Shown: positions 33,151 through 42,603, counted from the stretch's first letter. The stretch is 64,000 bases of DNA from Planctomycetota bacterium (GCA_029558835.1 JAKQDH010000154.1:29969-93968), one strand, 5' to 3'. A program made the numbers and translations. The notes: generated by a model from the sequence alone, not told the origin.

Positions 33151-34152
33151 ATGACGATTCTGCTGTGGATCGGTTTCATCGTCTTCGTCCTGTTGATGCT
33201 GGCCATTGACCTGGGCATCTTCAACCGCCAGGCCCACGTCATCAGCGCCCGCGAGGCCCTTGCCTGGACCGTGGTGTGGATCGTCTGCGCCCTGTTGTTC
33301 AACGTCCTGGTCTACTACCTGTACACACACCACTGGCTGGGCATCGGCAAGGACATCGGTCACGAGCTGAGCGGGAGCGAGGCGGCCGTGCAGTTCTTTA
33401 CCGGCTACGTGATCGAGAAATCGCTCAGCCTCGACAACATCTTCGTGATTGCCCTGATCTTCGCCTATTTCCAGATTCCCCGCATGTATCAGCATCGCGT
33501 GCTGATGTGGGGCGTGCTGGGGGCGCTGGTGCTGCGCGGGGTGATGATCGGGGCGGGCGTGGCCCTCATCCGGCGCTTCGAGTGGATCATTTACGTGTTC
33601 GGCGTGCTGCTGCTGGCGACGGCCGTCAAGATGCTCATGGCCCAAAGGGAGAACATCGAGCCGGATCGCAACCCGCTCATCCGCCTGGCCCGCCGTTTCT
33701 ACCCGGTGACACCGGAGTTGCAGGGGCAGAAGTTCTTCGTGCGTATGGACGGTCGGCGGGCGATCACGCCGCTGTTTCTGGTGCTGCTGATGGTGGAAAG
33801 CACGGACGTGCTCTTTGCGGTGGACTCGATCCCGGCGATTTTCGCCATCACGCGCGACCCGTTCCTGGTGTTTACCTCGAACGTTTTCGCCATTCTCGGG
33901 CTGCGTTCGTTGTACTTTGCGCTGGCCAGCCTGCTCGACAAGTTCCGCTACCTCAAGACCAGCCTGGTGTTCATCCTGGCGTTCGTGGGGGTGAAGATGC
34001 TGCTTTCGCACCATCATCCGATTCCGACCGCGTTCTCCCTGAGCGTGATTGCGGCCGCGTTGCTGGTGGGGGTGGCGGCCTCGGTGATCGCCGCCCGCCG
34101 GCCGCGCCGCGACGGGCCCTCCGCCGAACCCCCGGGCGACGGCGCAGTCTGA
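33151..34152 (+). CDS. TerC family integral membrane protein (Alx type)
   Basis: 333 residues with about nine hydrophobic segments. Conserved family motifs are FFTGYVIEKSLSLDNIFVI and VLLMVESTDVLFAVDSIPAI, whose acidic residues in the membrane are thought to bind metal. A GTG at 33142 could serve as start; I prefer ATG 33151. TerC/Alx proteins are linked to tellurite resistance, manganese export and metal insertion into exported enzymes. Pairing with a CorA homologue 24 bases upstream fits a metal-homeostasis unit. I saw no Mn riboswitch ahead of it. Confidence 0.9.
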   Translation: MTILLWIGFIVFVLLMLAIDLGIFNRQAHVISAREALAWTVVWIVCALLFNVLVYYLYTHHWLGIGKDIGHELSGSEAAVQFFTGYVIEKSLSLDNIFVIALIFAYFQIPRMYQHRVLMWGVLGALVLRGVMIGAGVALIRRFEWIIYVFGVLLLATAVKMLMAQRENIEPDRNPLIRLARRFYPVTPELQGQKFFVRMDGRRAITPLFLVLLMVESTDVLFAVDSIPAIFAITRDPFLVFTSNVFAILGLRSLYFALASLLDKFRYLKTSLVFILAFVGVKMLLSHHHPIPTAFSLSVIAAALLVGVAASVIAARRPRRDGPSAEPPGDGAV

Positions 34153-34449
34153 TCGCGGCGCGCACGACCCCGGCCGCGCGCCCATCCCCCCTGGCAGCAT
34201 TGCGCGGGTGCATGCGCCGAACGCACGACGCTGGTGCACCAAGATCGGTCCGGACGGGTCGCTCGATCTTCGGTCCGCAGGGGCCTGAGCGGGCGGTCTG
34301 CGGCGGTCACTTCTCGATCATGCCGAGTCGGCGAATCAGCCGATCCAGAAACGGCGGAGACGAACTGCGCGCCGGGTGGATGACAGCGCTTCGAAGTCAC
34401 CCCGGAGTCGTGCGGGTCGGCTCACGAACGGGCAGCGAGGCAGCCGCTC

Positions 34450-35487
34450 ATGCGTGTGCTGGTCACCGGTCATCGAGGGTATCTCGGGTCGGTGCTGACC
34501 TGTGTGCTGCGGCACGCGCGCTTCGAGGTCGTCGGGCTGGACACCGACCTGTTCGCCGGCTGTGACTTCGGCTCCACGACGGAGCCGGTCGAGCACTTCG
34601 ACTGCGACGTGCGGGACGTGGACATCGCGGACCTGTGTTCGTTTGACGCGGTGATCCACCTGGCCGGTCTGTCCGACGAGGCCGGCGTGGAGCTCGACCC
34701 GGCACTGGCCGAGGACATCAACCTGGCCGCCACCGTCCGCCTGATCGAGTGCTGCAAGCTGGCCCGCGTGCCGCGGCTGTTGTTCGCCTCAAGCTGCGCG
34801 GTGTACGGTTGCGGCGGCAACGAACTGCTGCACGAGGAAGGTCCGGTGCGGCCGCAGAGCCGGTACGCGGCGTTGAAGCTGCAATGCGAACAGGCGTTGC
34901 TGGCGGCCGCGGACTCGACGTTCTCGCCGGTCATTCTGCGGAACGCGTTTGCGTACGGCGTGTCGCCGCGGCTGCGCACCGATCTGCTGGTCAATGACTT
35001 CACGGCGGCGGGGCTCGCCACGGGGCGGGTAACGCTGGTCACGGCCGGGCGGGCGTGGCAGCCGCTGGTGCACGTGGCCGACCTGGCGCAGGTGTACGCG
35101 ACCGTGCTGCTGGCGCCGGACGAGCTGGTCCATGGGCAGATCTTCAACGTCGTGCACTCGTGCGAGAACTACCGGATCATCGACGTGGCCGACGCGGTGA
35201 CGGACTGGGTGCCGCTGTGCGAGCGCCAGGTGCTGCACGGCGGCTTCGATCCGCACAGTTTCCGCGTGGACGGCGGCAAGCTGGAAAGGACGTTTCCCCG
35301 CCTGAAGTGGCGTTGGACCCTGCCGCTGGGCATTCGTCAGCTCGTCAACGCCATGACCAACGCCGGCATGTCGCCCGGCACCTGGCGCAGCGACCGCTAC
35401 CGCCGGGCCCTGCGTCTGCAAGCCCTCCGCGAACAAGGTCAAGTCGACGCCGCCTTGCGGCGCGGCGTCTCCGTGCACACCTTCTGA
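34450..35487 (+). CDS. NAD-dependent epimerase/dehydratase (extended SDR)
   Basis: 345 residues. The Rossmann motif is MRVLVTGHRGYLGS, the catalytic Ser region is LFASSCAVYG, and the Tyr-Lys pair is in SRYAALKLQCEQ. These place it in the extended short-chain dehydrogenase group that modifies sugar nucleotides (GalE/RmlB-like). The HRG in the glycine motif and the GFDPHSFRVDGGKLER segment resemble the NDP-sugar epimerases encoded with nonulosonate and polysaccharide genes. No partner glycosyltransferase is adjacent. The 297-bp gap before it has no recognisable gene. Confidence 0.85.
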   Translation: MRVLVTGHRGYLGSVLTCVLRHARFEVVGLDTDLFAGCDFGSTTEPVEHFDCDVRDVDIADLCSFDAVIHLAGLSDEAGVELDPALAEDINLAATVRLIECCKLARVPRLLFASSCAVYGCGGNELLHEEGPVRPQSRYAALKLQCEQALLAAADSTFSPVILRNAFAYGVSPRLRTDLLVNDFTAAGLATGRVTLVTAGRAWQPLVHVADLAQVYATVLLAPDELVHGQIFNVVHSCENYRIIDVADAVTDWVPLCERQVLHGGFDPHSFRVDGGKLERTFPRLKWRWTLPLGIRQLVNAMTNAGMSPGTWRSDRYRRALRLQALREQGQVDAALRRGVSVHTF

Positions 35488-35524
35488 ACAGCTCCACCTG
35501 ATAGAGGCACCGACCGACGGTGCA

Positions 35525-35629
35525 GGGTGGCATGGCCAAGCGCAGCGCCGCCATGCCCTCGAGGTAGCGTGTGCGAGCGTCCCAGCAGCATGCCGGCGCT
35601 TGCCTGTGGCAAGCCTGGGCATGCCACCC
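35525..35629 (+). repeat. Dispersed hairpin repeat family A, compact copy
   Basis: 105 bp. GGGTGGCATGGCCAAGCGCA and CGCCGCCATG at the left; CAGCATGCCGGCGCTTGCCT and GGGCATGCCACCC at the right. It fills the space between the convergent epimerase and FlgI-like genes. Confidence 0.8.
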
Positions 35630-35654
35630 TGGTTTCCGCTTGGCGTGGTGCTAT

Positions 35655-37415
35655 CTACAGTTCGGATTCGGGGCGACCGGCCGGCAGCGTCGGGCCGAAC
35701 AGCTCCAGCGCGTTGGGCTGCTCCAGCATGAACTCGGCCGGGATCGACTGGTCCTGACACAGATGGTAGAGCAGGCGGACGATGGTACCGTAGTCGAGTC
35801 CCACGCCCAGCACTTCCTGCCGCTGGGCCAGCGGGTCGCTGCCCAGCAGGGTAACCAGAGCGGCCACGTCCAGCGGTCCGGGAATCGGAGGTGACATGGT
35901 GCCGTCCACGGGGACCATGCGGAGCAGACTCACGTGGTCGTCGCCGGCCGCGGCGGTCATCGTGATGACGCCGTTGGGTGCCCGGTAGAACAGAGGCGGC
36001 TCGCACGCCAGACCGCCCGCGCCGAAGAGCGCCAAGCGGCGCTCCTCCGATCGCCGGGCGTAAATGAACGGGCGCTGGCGCGTGGGTACCAAGTCCAGCG
36101 CAAAGTTGTCGACGCCGATGATCCGCGTCTGCACGGTCACATCGTTGGTCTTCAAAAGGGTTTCATAGGCACCGGCCTGCACGCGCGGGTCAGGGTCATC
36201 CAGCAGGCGCCGCAGCGTGATCTTGGCCACGGCCAGATGCGGTGTAAAGCCCAGCGCGCGGATCGCCTGGAAACGAAACGTGTTCGCCGGGTTCTGGGCG
36301 TGGGCGACCATCGTTTCGACGGCCAGGTTCTCTCCCAGGCGCAGGCCCGCGGCCGCAGCATGGAAGCTGACGTGCTCCTGCGGATGGGCGTACAGTTCAT
36401 CCAGCATGGGGACGGCCGCCCGGCCCAGTCCTTCCAGGCACAAGGCGAGGTCGGCGTGCCGCGCATCCGGGCGGACCAGTTCCTGTCCGAGCTCTCGGGC
36501 GCGGGTGGCCGCAAAGGTGGCATCCTGGTTCAGGCACAGGCAGCGGACCAGCCCGAGGAAGTGGGCCGTGTCCTCACGATAGGCTTCAGGCACCCGCAGC
36601 CGCACGTACGAGGGCGAAATGGCGTCGGCGACGCGGCGGTAGTCAGCCAGATGGGCGAACTGATCGTTGATGCGGTCCTGCACCCGCCGCGCCAGGGCGT
36701 AGGACGGTTGCAGCAACACCAGCCGGATTTCCCGGTCGTACCACACCCTCCCGCCGGAAAGGACCGCGCCCTCCAAGGCCGTGGTCTGTGTCGTGGCCTC
36801 TCCTTCGGCGAACGGGTTCAGGAACACCAGACCGGACGCCTCCCCCATCACTTTGCCGGACAGCGTGGTCTGCGGACCCACCGTGCGGAACGTCTCCAAC
36901 TCGGTCGAATACAGGCGCGCGCCGTATAGTGACCGCGTCTGCGTGCCGGGGATGGCCGACACCCAGACGTCGAACGCCGTGCCGGCCGTCGCGCCCGGGG
37001 GAATCTCGCCCCGGACGAGCACGACGGCCGTGTCCCGATCCCGAATGAGCTGCTCCGGCGTCACGTTGCGCTCGCCGACGACCGTGGTGGAGAAGTCGTG
37101 GCGTTTGTACAGCTTCTGCACGAGCTGGTCGTAGATGGGCTTGGGGCAATCGGCCGAGCCGTCGCGGCCCAGCCCGACCACGAGCCCGAAGCCGCGCACG
37201 GACAGCGTCCGCAGCCCGTCGTAATACGCCACCGAGCCGATCGTGTCGCGGTAGGCGGCCGACGCCTCCAGACCCGAGGGCTTGGCGTCCACGCCCAGGT
37301 CGCGCCGTTTGGTGTCCTCCGCCTTCCAGGTGTGGGAGCAGGCACCCGGTGACAGGCAAAGCCAGGCCAGCAGAGGCACGACCCCGAGGTAGCGGCGGCG
37401 ACGCGAAGTTGACAT
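35655..37415 (-). CDS. FlgI-like lipoprotein with HEAT-type repeats
   Basis: 586 residues from ATG 37415 (GGAG site). The signal LGVVPLLAWLCLSPGAC suggests a lipid anchor, with a less usual lipobox. Residues about 45-290 resemble the flagellar P-ring protein FlgI: RGFGLVVGLGRDGS, then SAIPGTQTRSLYGARLYSTE and SGGRVW with VLLQPSYALARRVQDRIN. The middle (about 300-430) is helical with HEAT-like repeats (ALCLEGLGRAAVPMLDELYA). The C-terminal part is unassigned. There are no flagellar genes nearby, and true FlgI lacks the HEAT region. It is likely a ring- or scaffold-forming envelope protein. Confidence 0.75.
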   Translation of the reverse strand: MSTSRRRRYLGVVPLLAWLCLSPGACSHTWKAEDTKRRDLGVDAKPSGLEASAAYRDTIGSVAYYDGLRTLSVRGFGLVVGLGRDGSADCPKPIYDQLVQKLYKRHDFSTTVVGERNVTPEQLIRDRDTAVVLVRGEIPPGATAGTAFDVWVSAIPGTQTRSLYGARLYSTELETFRTVGPQTTLSGKVMGEASGLVFLNPFAEGEATTQTTALEGAVLSGGRVWYDREIRLVLLQPSYALARRVQDRINDQFAHLADYRRVADAISPSYVRLRVPEAYREDTAHFLGLVRCLCLNQDATFAATRARELGQELVRPDARHADLALCLEGLGRAAVPMLDELYAHPQEHVSFHAAAAGLRLGENLAVETMVAHAQNPANTFRFQAIRALGFTPHLAVAKITLRRLLDDPDPRVQAGAYETLLKTNDVTVQTRIIGVDNFALDLVPTRQRPFIYARRSEERRLALFGAGGLACEPPLFYRAPNGVITMTAAAGDDHVSLLRMVPVDGTMSPPIPGPLDVAALVTLLGSDPLAQRQEVLGVGLDYGTIVRLLYHLCQDQSIPAEFMLEQPNALELFGPTLPAGRPESEL

Positions 37416-37570
37416 CGTCTGGGTGCTCCGTGGCGGCGGGAGCCGCAATCGGTTGGTCACGTCGCCGGCGGGCATACCGGCGACCACGCAGAGGGCAGGT
37501 CAGCCCCGGAGTTACTCCGCAGGGCCGCAGGATACCGGCTCGCCGGCGGCAGCGTCAAGACGGCCTGCAG

Positions 37571-37605
37571 GGCAATCGACAATCGTCAATCGCCAATCGA
37601 CAATC
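37571..37605. repeat. Short tandem array of CAATCGAC units
   Basis: GGCAATCGACAATCGTCAAT and following units, directly at the stop of ubiA. It is the inverse of the array at 31755-31808. Confidence 0.7.
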
Positions 37606-38501
37606 TACCAGACCGCGACATCGAGGATTCCCGCCAGGGCCAGAGCCAGGCTGACCAGGCCGTTGCAGGTGAAGAACGCCACGTTGACGTGGCGGTAATC
37701 GCCGGGGCGGACAAGGCTGTTCTCGACCACCAGCAGCACCGCGGCCAGGACCACGCCGATCCCGTAGACCCAGCCTAAGTCCGCAGCCGGTGCCAGCGCG
37801 GCCAGGGCACTGAGGGACACGGCGTGGCTGACTCGGGCAATCCCCAGCGCCCGCCGCGGGCCCAGACGCGCGGGCAGCGAATAGAGCCCGTCGCGCCGGT
37901 CCACCTCGATGTCCTGGCAGGCGTAGATGATGTCGAAACCGGCGATCCAGCACGTCACGGCCAGCATCAGGAGCACCGCCGGCCAGCCGAGCGTACCGGG
38001 GTGAATCGCCAGCCAGGCGGCCACGGGCGACATCGCGATGGCGCTGCCCAGATAGAAGTGCGACCACTTCGTGAACCGCTTGGTGAACGAGTAGCCGCCC
38101 AGGTAGAGCAGCACCGGTCCCGCCAGCAGCAGGGGCCAGGTGTTGCCATAGAACAGGTAAAAGCCGGCGCACCCGATGCCGAAGGTGACCACGAAAACCG
38201 CCAGCATGCTCCAGGCGGCGACCGCGCTCAGGCGTCCGCTGGGTATCGGCCGGTCGGCGGTTCGCGGGTTGCGGGCGTCGAGTTGGGCATCGACGATGCG
38301 GTTGTACGTCATGGCGACGCTGCGGGCGGCCACCATGCACAGGGCGATGAGCCCGAGCTGACCGGCATGCGGCAAGGACCGGCCCGGCAGCGTCCGCCCG
38401 GCCAGGAACGTCGCCAGCAGCGCGAACGGCAGCGCGAACACGGAGTGCGAGAACTTGACCGTCTCGCCCCACAGCCGCACTGACGCCGTCCAGCCGCTCA
38501 T
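37605..38501 (-). CDS. ubiA: UbiA family polyprenyltransferase
   Basis: 298 residues with about eight membrane helices. Both prenyl-diphosphate-binding motifs are present: NRIVDAQLDARNPRTADRP and DIEVDRRDGLYSLPARLG. It transfers a polyprenyl chain to an aromatic acid in quinone synthesis. It sits two bases after the end of ubiX and shares a cluster with a UbiE/MenG methyltransferase. Planctomycetes are expected to make menaquinone by the futalosine route, in which MqnP is the UbiA homologue; I therefore think it is the menaquinone enzyme, not 4-hydroxybenzoate-specific, but sequence alone does not decide. Confidence 0.9.
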   Translation of the reverse strand: MSGWTASVRLWGETVKFSHSVFALPFALLATFLAGRTLPGRSLPHAGQLGLIALCMVAARSVAMTYNRIVDAQLDARNPRTADRPIPSGRLSAVAAWSMLAVFVVTFGIGCAGFYLFYGNTWPLLLAGPVLLYLGGYSFTKRFTKWSHFYLGSAIAMSPVAAWLAIHPGTLGWPAVLLMLAVTCWIAGFDIIYACQDIEVDRRDGLYSLPARLGPRRALGIARVSHAVSLSALAALAPAADLGWVYGIGVVLAAVLLVVENSLVRPGDYRHVNVAFFTCNGLVSLALALAGILDVAVW

Positions 38502-38503
38502 GC

Positions 38504-39157
38504 TCAACTCTTGCCGTCTTCTCGCGCGGGGCGCGCGGTGCCGCCCGGCTTCCAGCGCGTGGCGAGCGGGTGGGGGACACCCAGCAGGTCCAGCACCTTG
38601 CCCACGACGAAGTCCACCAGGTCCGCGACCGATTGAGGGTGCAGATAGAAGCCCGGGCAGGCGGGGCAGATCACCGCGCCGGCCTCCTGCAAGCGCAGGG
38701 CGTTGAGCAGATCGAGGCGCGTCCAGGGCATCTCCCGCGGCACGAGGATCAGCGGGCGGCGCTCTTTCAGTGTTACGGCCGCCGCACGCTCGAGCAGGTT
38801 GCCGGACATGCCCGCGGCCACCTTCGCCAGCGTGTTCATACTGCACGGGCAGACCACCATGCCGTCGGTCTGAAAGGAACCGCTGGCCGGCAGAGCCCCG
38901 ACGTCGTCGCAGGTGTGGCGAACGAGGCGTGCCGACGGGGCACCGGTGAGCACCACCGCTGGAGTGTCCGTCTCCGGCAGTTCCTCCTGCCAGAGCCGCT
39001 CCCCGTGGGGGGTGACGATCAGGTGCACTTCGATCGGCGTGGTACCCAGGACTTCGAGCAGTCGCCGGGCGTAGGCGGCGCCGCTCGCGCCGGTGATGCC
39101 GACGACGATCCGCCGCAGGTCCTTCGGATCGTAGTTTGGCCGTTCGCGTGGTGTCAC
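38504..39157 (-). CDS. ubiX: UbiX family flavin prenyltransferase
   Basis: 217 residues. It makes prenylated FMN, the cofactor of UbiD-type decarboxylases. Conserved parts are RIVVGITGASGAAYARRLLE, GMVVCPCSMNTLAKVAAGMS and RPLILVPREMPW, the last close to its active site. The start is GTG 39155-39157, overlapping the stop of the preceding gene (GTGA). In the futalosine menaquinone route the UbiX and UbiD homologues remove a carboxyl group after prenylation. No ubiD gene lies in the window. Confidence 0.93.
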   Translation of the reverse strand: MTPRERPNYDPKDLRRIVVGITGASGAAYARRLLEVLGTTPIEVHLIVTPHGERLWQEELPETDTPAVVLTGAPSARLVRHTCDDVGALPASGSFQTDGMVVCPCSMNTLAKVAAGMSGNLLERAAAVTLKERRPLILVPREMPWTRLDLLNALRLQEAGAVICPACPGFYLHPQSVADLVDFVVGKVLDLLGVPHPLATRWKPGGTARPAREDGKS

Positions 39158-41088
39158 GGTCTGGCATCCGTCAGCAGACCGCTGGCGGGCGGCTGGCGCT
39201 GGAGTGACGCCTGCTGTGCCCAGATCGAACGCGGGTAATCGCGCTTAAGCCGGGCGAATTGCTCCTGCGCCTTCGACCCGTCGCCCAGTTCGCGGTAGGC
39301 ACAGCCCAACTGGTACAGGGCTTCCGGCACGGCGTCCCGCTCGGGGAAACGCTCCAGCAGCTTCGTCAGCATGGCCGCCCGGCCGCGCGCGTCCGGCGTG
39401 ACCTTGGCGATCTCCAGGTCGATGTTGTCCTCGATCTGGCAGTTGGGGTACGCCTGCTTGAGGGCTTGCAGGTTTTCGAGGTAGCGTTCGTGGCGGGGGT
39501 GCAGGTGCAGCAGGCCGAACTTGAGCGGGCCCGTCGCGCGCCGCGGCACCCCGATCGGATCGTAAGCGTAGATCGGATCGCGGTTCTGCTTGAGCAGGTC
39601 GTAGAGCCGTCCCGCTTCCAGCGTGGCACGCGCCAAGGGCACGGGCAAGGCCGCTTCGGGGCTGCGCCGGTCGAACGGACCGCGCGAGCCGTCCGCGACC
39701 GTATCGTTCAGTTCGCCCCAGCCGGCCGCCGCGAACTCCCGGCGCAAGCGTTCCAGCTTCTCGAGCGCCCGGTCCACGTCGCCCTCGCGGGCGTCCAGTT
39801 GGGCCAGGCGCAGCCAGGCGATGGCCGTCAACGGCGATGCCGGCTGCAGTTCAGCCAGCGTCCGCCACGTCTCCCGCGACGCCCGCGCGGGGAAGTCATC
39901 ATAGAAGCGGATCCACTTCGTCGTCCGGAACGCGATCGGGTCCACCCGGCGGTCCAGCGCCCGCGCCTTGAGGAACAGCACGTTGGCCACGTACCGACTG
40001 GTGGGAAACTGCCGCAGAAACGCCTCGCACCGCAGCGCGAAATCCGTCTGCACGCGCGCGAGTTCCGAGGCGTACGGTGCGATATCCGTCGTCAGCGCGA
40101 AGGCCCAAAGTTGCTCAGCGTGGTCCCGCACCTGCTGGAAGGTGACGTCCGGCTGCTGCCGGCGGAAGTACTCGCGGGCGGCCCAGGCTTGCAGCGGCTG
40201 GTCGGCGTCCACGTCGGCGAAGTCCTGCCGATCGCGCGCCGCCAGGAGCCGGTAGTACAACTCATCACGCCCGACGTGCACCTCGAACAGCGCCATGGGC
40301 AGCGCAAACAGCATCACCAGCAGAGGCGTCACCGCTCCGGGACGATAGTTGACGGCGCGGGCAAGGGTCAACACCAGCGCGAAGCCGGCGGCGGCCGCCA
40401 CGATCGCCAGCACCCACGGCGCCACCAGCTTGATCTGGTCCGCCGGGTCGAAGGCCGCTCCACCGATATCCACCCTCCCGCGTGACGCCAGCGTCAGGTA
40501 GATCACCGCGGGAACCAGCGCCAGCAGCGCCGACATGAACCGGAACGAGAAACGCAACGGCCGCGCCGACACCATCGCGCAGGACACCAGCATCGTGATC
40601 GCCAGCCACGGCATCATCGCCACGAACGCCAGCACCGCCAGAAACGGCAGGCTCGCCCAGAAGCGGTAGAGAATGGCCACCAGGATGGGAATCGAGATCA
40701 TCGCGGCCATCAGCAGCCCCACGATGGGAATCTGCATTGGCACGTCCCGCACGTTGATCGGCGCCACCAGCATCGATTGCAGGGTTACCGGATTGTCGCC
40801 CAGGAACTGAAAGGACTGCGCCCAGATCGTCCAGTAGTTATCGAGCGCCGGCGCGAACGCCACCCCGCTGCGCAGCCAGAACGCGAAGCTGCCCAGACCG
40901 ACGAACAGCACAACGTTCACGCCCAGCAGCACGGCCGCCCGCACTCGGTACTTGCGCCCCGGCCAGGACCACACGTCGTAGCGCAGGGGGGCGGGCGCGG
41001 CGTTGACGCCGACCGGTGGGGCCGTCCCGGCGGACGCACCTGCGGCGATTCGAGCCGACGTCTCGGTTGTCGGATGGGCGTTGGCCAT
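39154..41088 (-). CDS. Multi-span membrane protein with C-terminal TPR-like region
   Basis: 644 residues. After a Pro/Ala-rich cytoplasmic start come about seven hydrophobic segments (VRAAVLLGVNVVLFVGLGSF, VPMQIPIVGLLMAAMISIPI, FLAVLAFVAMMPWLAITMLV, and others). The remainder (from about 300) is helical with TPR-like patterns and ends in a BamD/YbgF-like repeat (ALYQLGCAYRELGDGSKAQE). It overlaps the UbiE gene by one base and the ubiX gene by four, so it belongs to the quinone operon. I recognise no family. It might organise enzymes at the membrane or be an unrelated passenger. Confidence 0.65.
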   Translation of the reverse strand: MANAHPTTETSARIAAGASAGTAPPVGVNAAPAPLRYDVWSWPGRKYRVRAAVLLGVNVVLFVGLGSFAFWLRSGVAFAPALDNYWTIWAQSFQFLGDNPVTLQSMLVAPINVRDVPMQIPIVGLLMAAMISIPILVAILYRFWASLPFLAVLAFVAMMPWLAITMLVSCAMVSARPLRFSFRFMSALLALVPAVIYLTLASRGRVDIGGAAFDPADQIKLVAPWVLAIVAAAAGFALVLTLARAVNYRPGAVTPLLVMLFALPMALFEVHVGRDELYYRLLAARDRQDFADVDADQPLQAWAAREYFRRQQPDVTFQQVRDHAEQLWAFALTTDIAPYASELARVQTDFALRCEAFLRQFPTSRYVANVLFLKARALDRRVDPIAFRTTKWIRFYDDFPARASRETWRTLAELQPASPLTAIAWLRLAQLDAREGDVDRALEKLERLRREFAAAGWGELNDTVADGSRGPFDRRSPEAALPVPLARATLEAGRLYDLLKQNRDPIYAYDPIGVPRRATGPLKFGLLHLHPRHERYLENLQALKQAYPNCQIEDNIDLEIAKVTPDARGRAAMLTKLLERFPERDAVPEALYQLGCAYRELGDGSKAQEQFARLKRDYPRSIWAQQASLQRQPPASGLLTDARP

Positions 41089-41831
41089 TACTCACGCACC
41101 GCCACGTACACCGTCACGATACCCAGCGTCAGGGGCACCGCGCGTACTTGGGCGAAACCCGCCTCGCGCAGGGCGGCCACCGTCTGCTCTGCCGAAAGGA
41201 AACATACCACTGAGCGGGGCAGGTAGCGATAGGCCCCCGTGCGGTCGCCGCTGACCAGCCCGGCGGCCGCCGGCATCAGGCGAGTGGCGTAGAGCTCATA
41301 GACGCGCCGGACCAGCACGTGCCGCGGGCGCGTGAACTCGAGAATGACCGCCCGACCGCCGGAACGCAGCACCCGCCCCATCTCCCGCAGACCGCTTGCC
41401 AAGTCCGTGAAGTTACGCACGCCGAACGCGCACGACGTGACGGAGAAGGCCCCGTCGGCGAAGGGCAGCCGCAGGGCATCGGCCTCGCACCAGTCCAGTT
41501 TCGCACGCGGACGGCCCCGGGCACGCAGGAGCATCCCGTGCGCGAAGTCGCACCCCACCACGCGGGCCGCCCCGGCCCGGGCGAAGCAGCGCGCGAAGTC
41601 ACCCGTTCCACAGGCGACATCGAGAACCTCATCCGCGGCCGTGATCCCGGCCACACCCACCGCCCGCCGGCGCCACCCGGCGTCGATCCCCAGGCTGAAC
41701 AGCAGATTGACCAGCTCGTAGCGCCCGGCGATGGCATTGAACATCGCTCGTACCCGCTGCGCCTTGTCCGGTGCCGTGTGCGGGTCCGCGAGACGCTCGG
41801 CGTCCCAGATGGGCGGCTGAGGTAGGGTCAT
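41088..41831 (-). CDS. menG: UbiE/MenG demethylmenaquinone methyltransferase
   Basis: 247 residues from ATG 41831 (GAGG site). SAM-binding motif I is LDVACGTGDFARCFARAGAA. The UbiE signature segments FNAIAGRYELVNLLFSLGID and SCAFGVRNFTDLASGLREM are present. It methylates the ring in the last step of menaquinone (and ubiquinone) synthesis. It is the first gene of the minus-strand cluster with ubiX and ubiA, using overlapping stop/start codons. Confidence 0.93.
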   Translation of the reverse strand: MTLPQPPIWDAERLADPHTAPDKAQRVRAMFNAIAGRYELVNLLFSLGIDAGWRRRAVGVAGITAADEVLDVACGTGDFARCFARAGAARVVGCDFAHGMLLRARGRPRAKLDWCEADALRLPFADGAFSVTSCAFGVRNFTDLASGLREMGRVLRSGGRAVILEFTRPRHVLVRRVYELYATRLMPAAAGLVSGDRTGAYRYLPRSVVCFLSAEQTVAALREAGFAQVRAVPLTLGIVTVYVAVRE

Positions 41832-41856
41832 GTGCTGCCTCGGCTCCGCGCAAAGA

Positions 41857-41885
41857 GACGGATCGGACACCCTGCCCGATCCGTC
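41857..41885 (-). terminator. Probable terminator after superoxide dismutase
   Basis: GACGGATCGG (41857-41866) and CCGATCCGTC (41876-41885) are perfect inverted repeats with a nine-base loop. On the minus strand TCTCTTTG follows the stem, giving a short U-rich tail. It would end sod before the menG start. Confidence 0.6.
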
Positions 41886-41922
41886 GTCCCGCGTGCGGCT
41901 CGCCTGTCTGGCCCGGTGGCGG

Positions 41923-42534
41923 CTACTTGGCCCTGGTGTACCGGTCGTTGACGTCCTTCCAGTTCACCACGTTCCACCAGGCGGTGATGTAGTCCGGACG
42001 ACGATTCTGGTACTTAAGGTAATACGCGTGCTCCCACACGTCGAGGGCCAGCACCGGCGTCAGGCCCTGCGTGAGCGGGCAGTCCTGGTTCGGCGTCTGC
42101 ACGATGGAGAGGTTCCTGCTCCGGTCGACGCAGAGCCACGCCCAGCCGCTGCCGAAGACCCCGGTGGCGGCCGCCGTGAACTTCTCCTTGAACGCCGGGA
42201 AGCCGCCGAAGGTCTTCTTGATCGCCTCGGCCACCGCCCCCGTCGGCTCGCCGCCGCCCTGGGGGCTTAAGTTCGTCCAGAACACGTTGTGATGGTAGTA
42301 CCCGCCGCCGTGGTTGCGGACGGCCGTGCGGATGCTGTCCGGCAACGTGGTCAGGTTCGCCAGAATCTCCTCGACCGACTTGTTGTGCAGCTCCGTGTGG
42401 TTGCCGATCGCATCCTTGAACTTGGCCAGGTACGTCGCGTGATGCTTGTCATGATGGACGCGCATCGTCTGCTCATCGATGTAAGGTTCCAGGGCGTTGT
42501 ACGCATACGGCAGTTCGGGCAGTTCGTGTGCCAT
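41923..42534 (-). CDS. sodA: Superoxide dismutase, Fe/Mn type
   Basis: 203 residues from ATG 42534 (AAGGAG, 8-base gap). Metal ligands are in [21 protein letters not shown], and [19 protein letters not shown]. The GGG stretch before YYHH and the NQDCPL segment suggest the Mn-type or cambialistic branch. No signal peptide, so cytoplasmic. It is transcribed alone; a hairpin downstream probably ends the message. Confidence 0.95.
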   Translation of the reverse strand: MAHELPELPYAYNALEPYIDEQTMRVHHDKHHATYLAKFKDAIGNHTELHNKSVEEILANLTTLPDSIRTAVRNHGGGYYHHNVFWTNLSPQGGGEPTGAVAEAIKKTFGGFPAFKEKFTAAATGVFGSGWAWLCVDRSRNLSIVQTPNQDCPLTQGLTPVLALDVWEHAYYLKYQNRRPDYITAWWNVVNWKDVNDRYTRAK

Positions 42535-42603
42535 GATGTTTACTCCTTTCGGGAGAACCCATGTTCCCCCAACCGCTGACCGGCGGTCCATACCTTCGCT
42601 CAA

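Noticed and set aside
31987..34242. Long open frame of about 750 codons on the minus strand
   Set aside because: It lies antisense to corA and terC, is rich in His/Gln/Arg and has no recognisable domain; typical shadow frame in GC-rich DNA.
34300..34365. Minus-strand peptide ending LDRLIRRLGMIEK that looks like an enzyme C-terminus
   Set aside because: The frame is closed by a stop about 25 codons upstream and has no start; too short to support a gene remnant.
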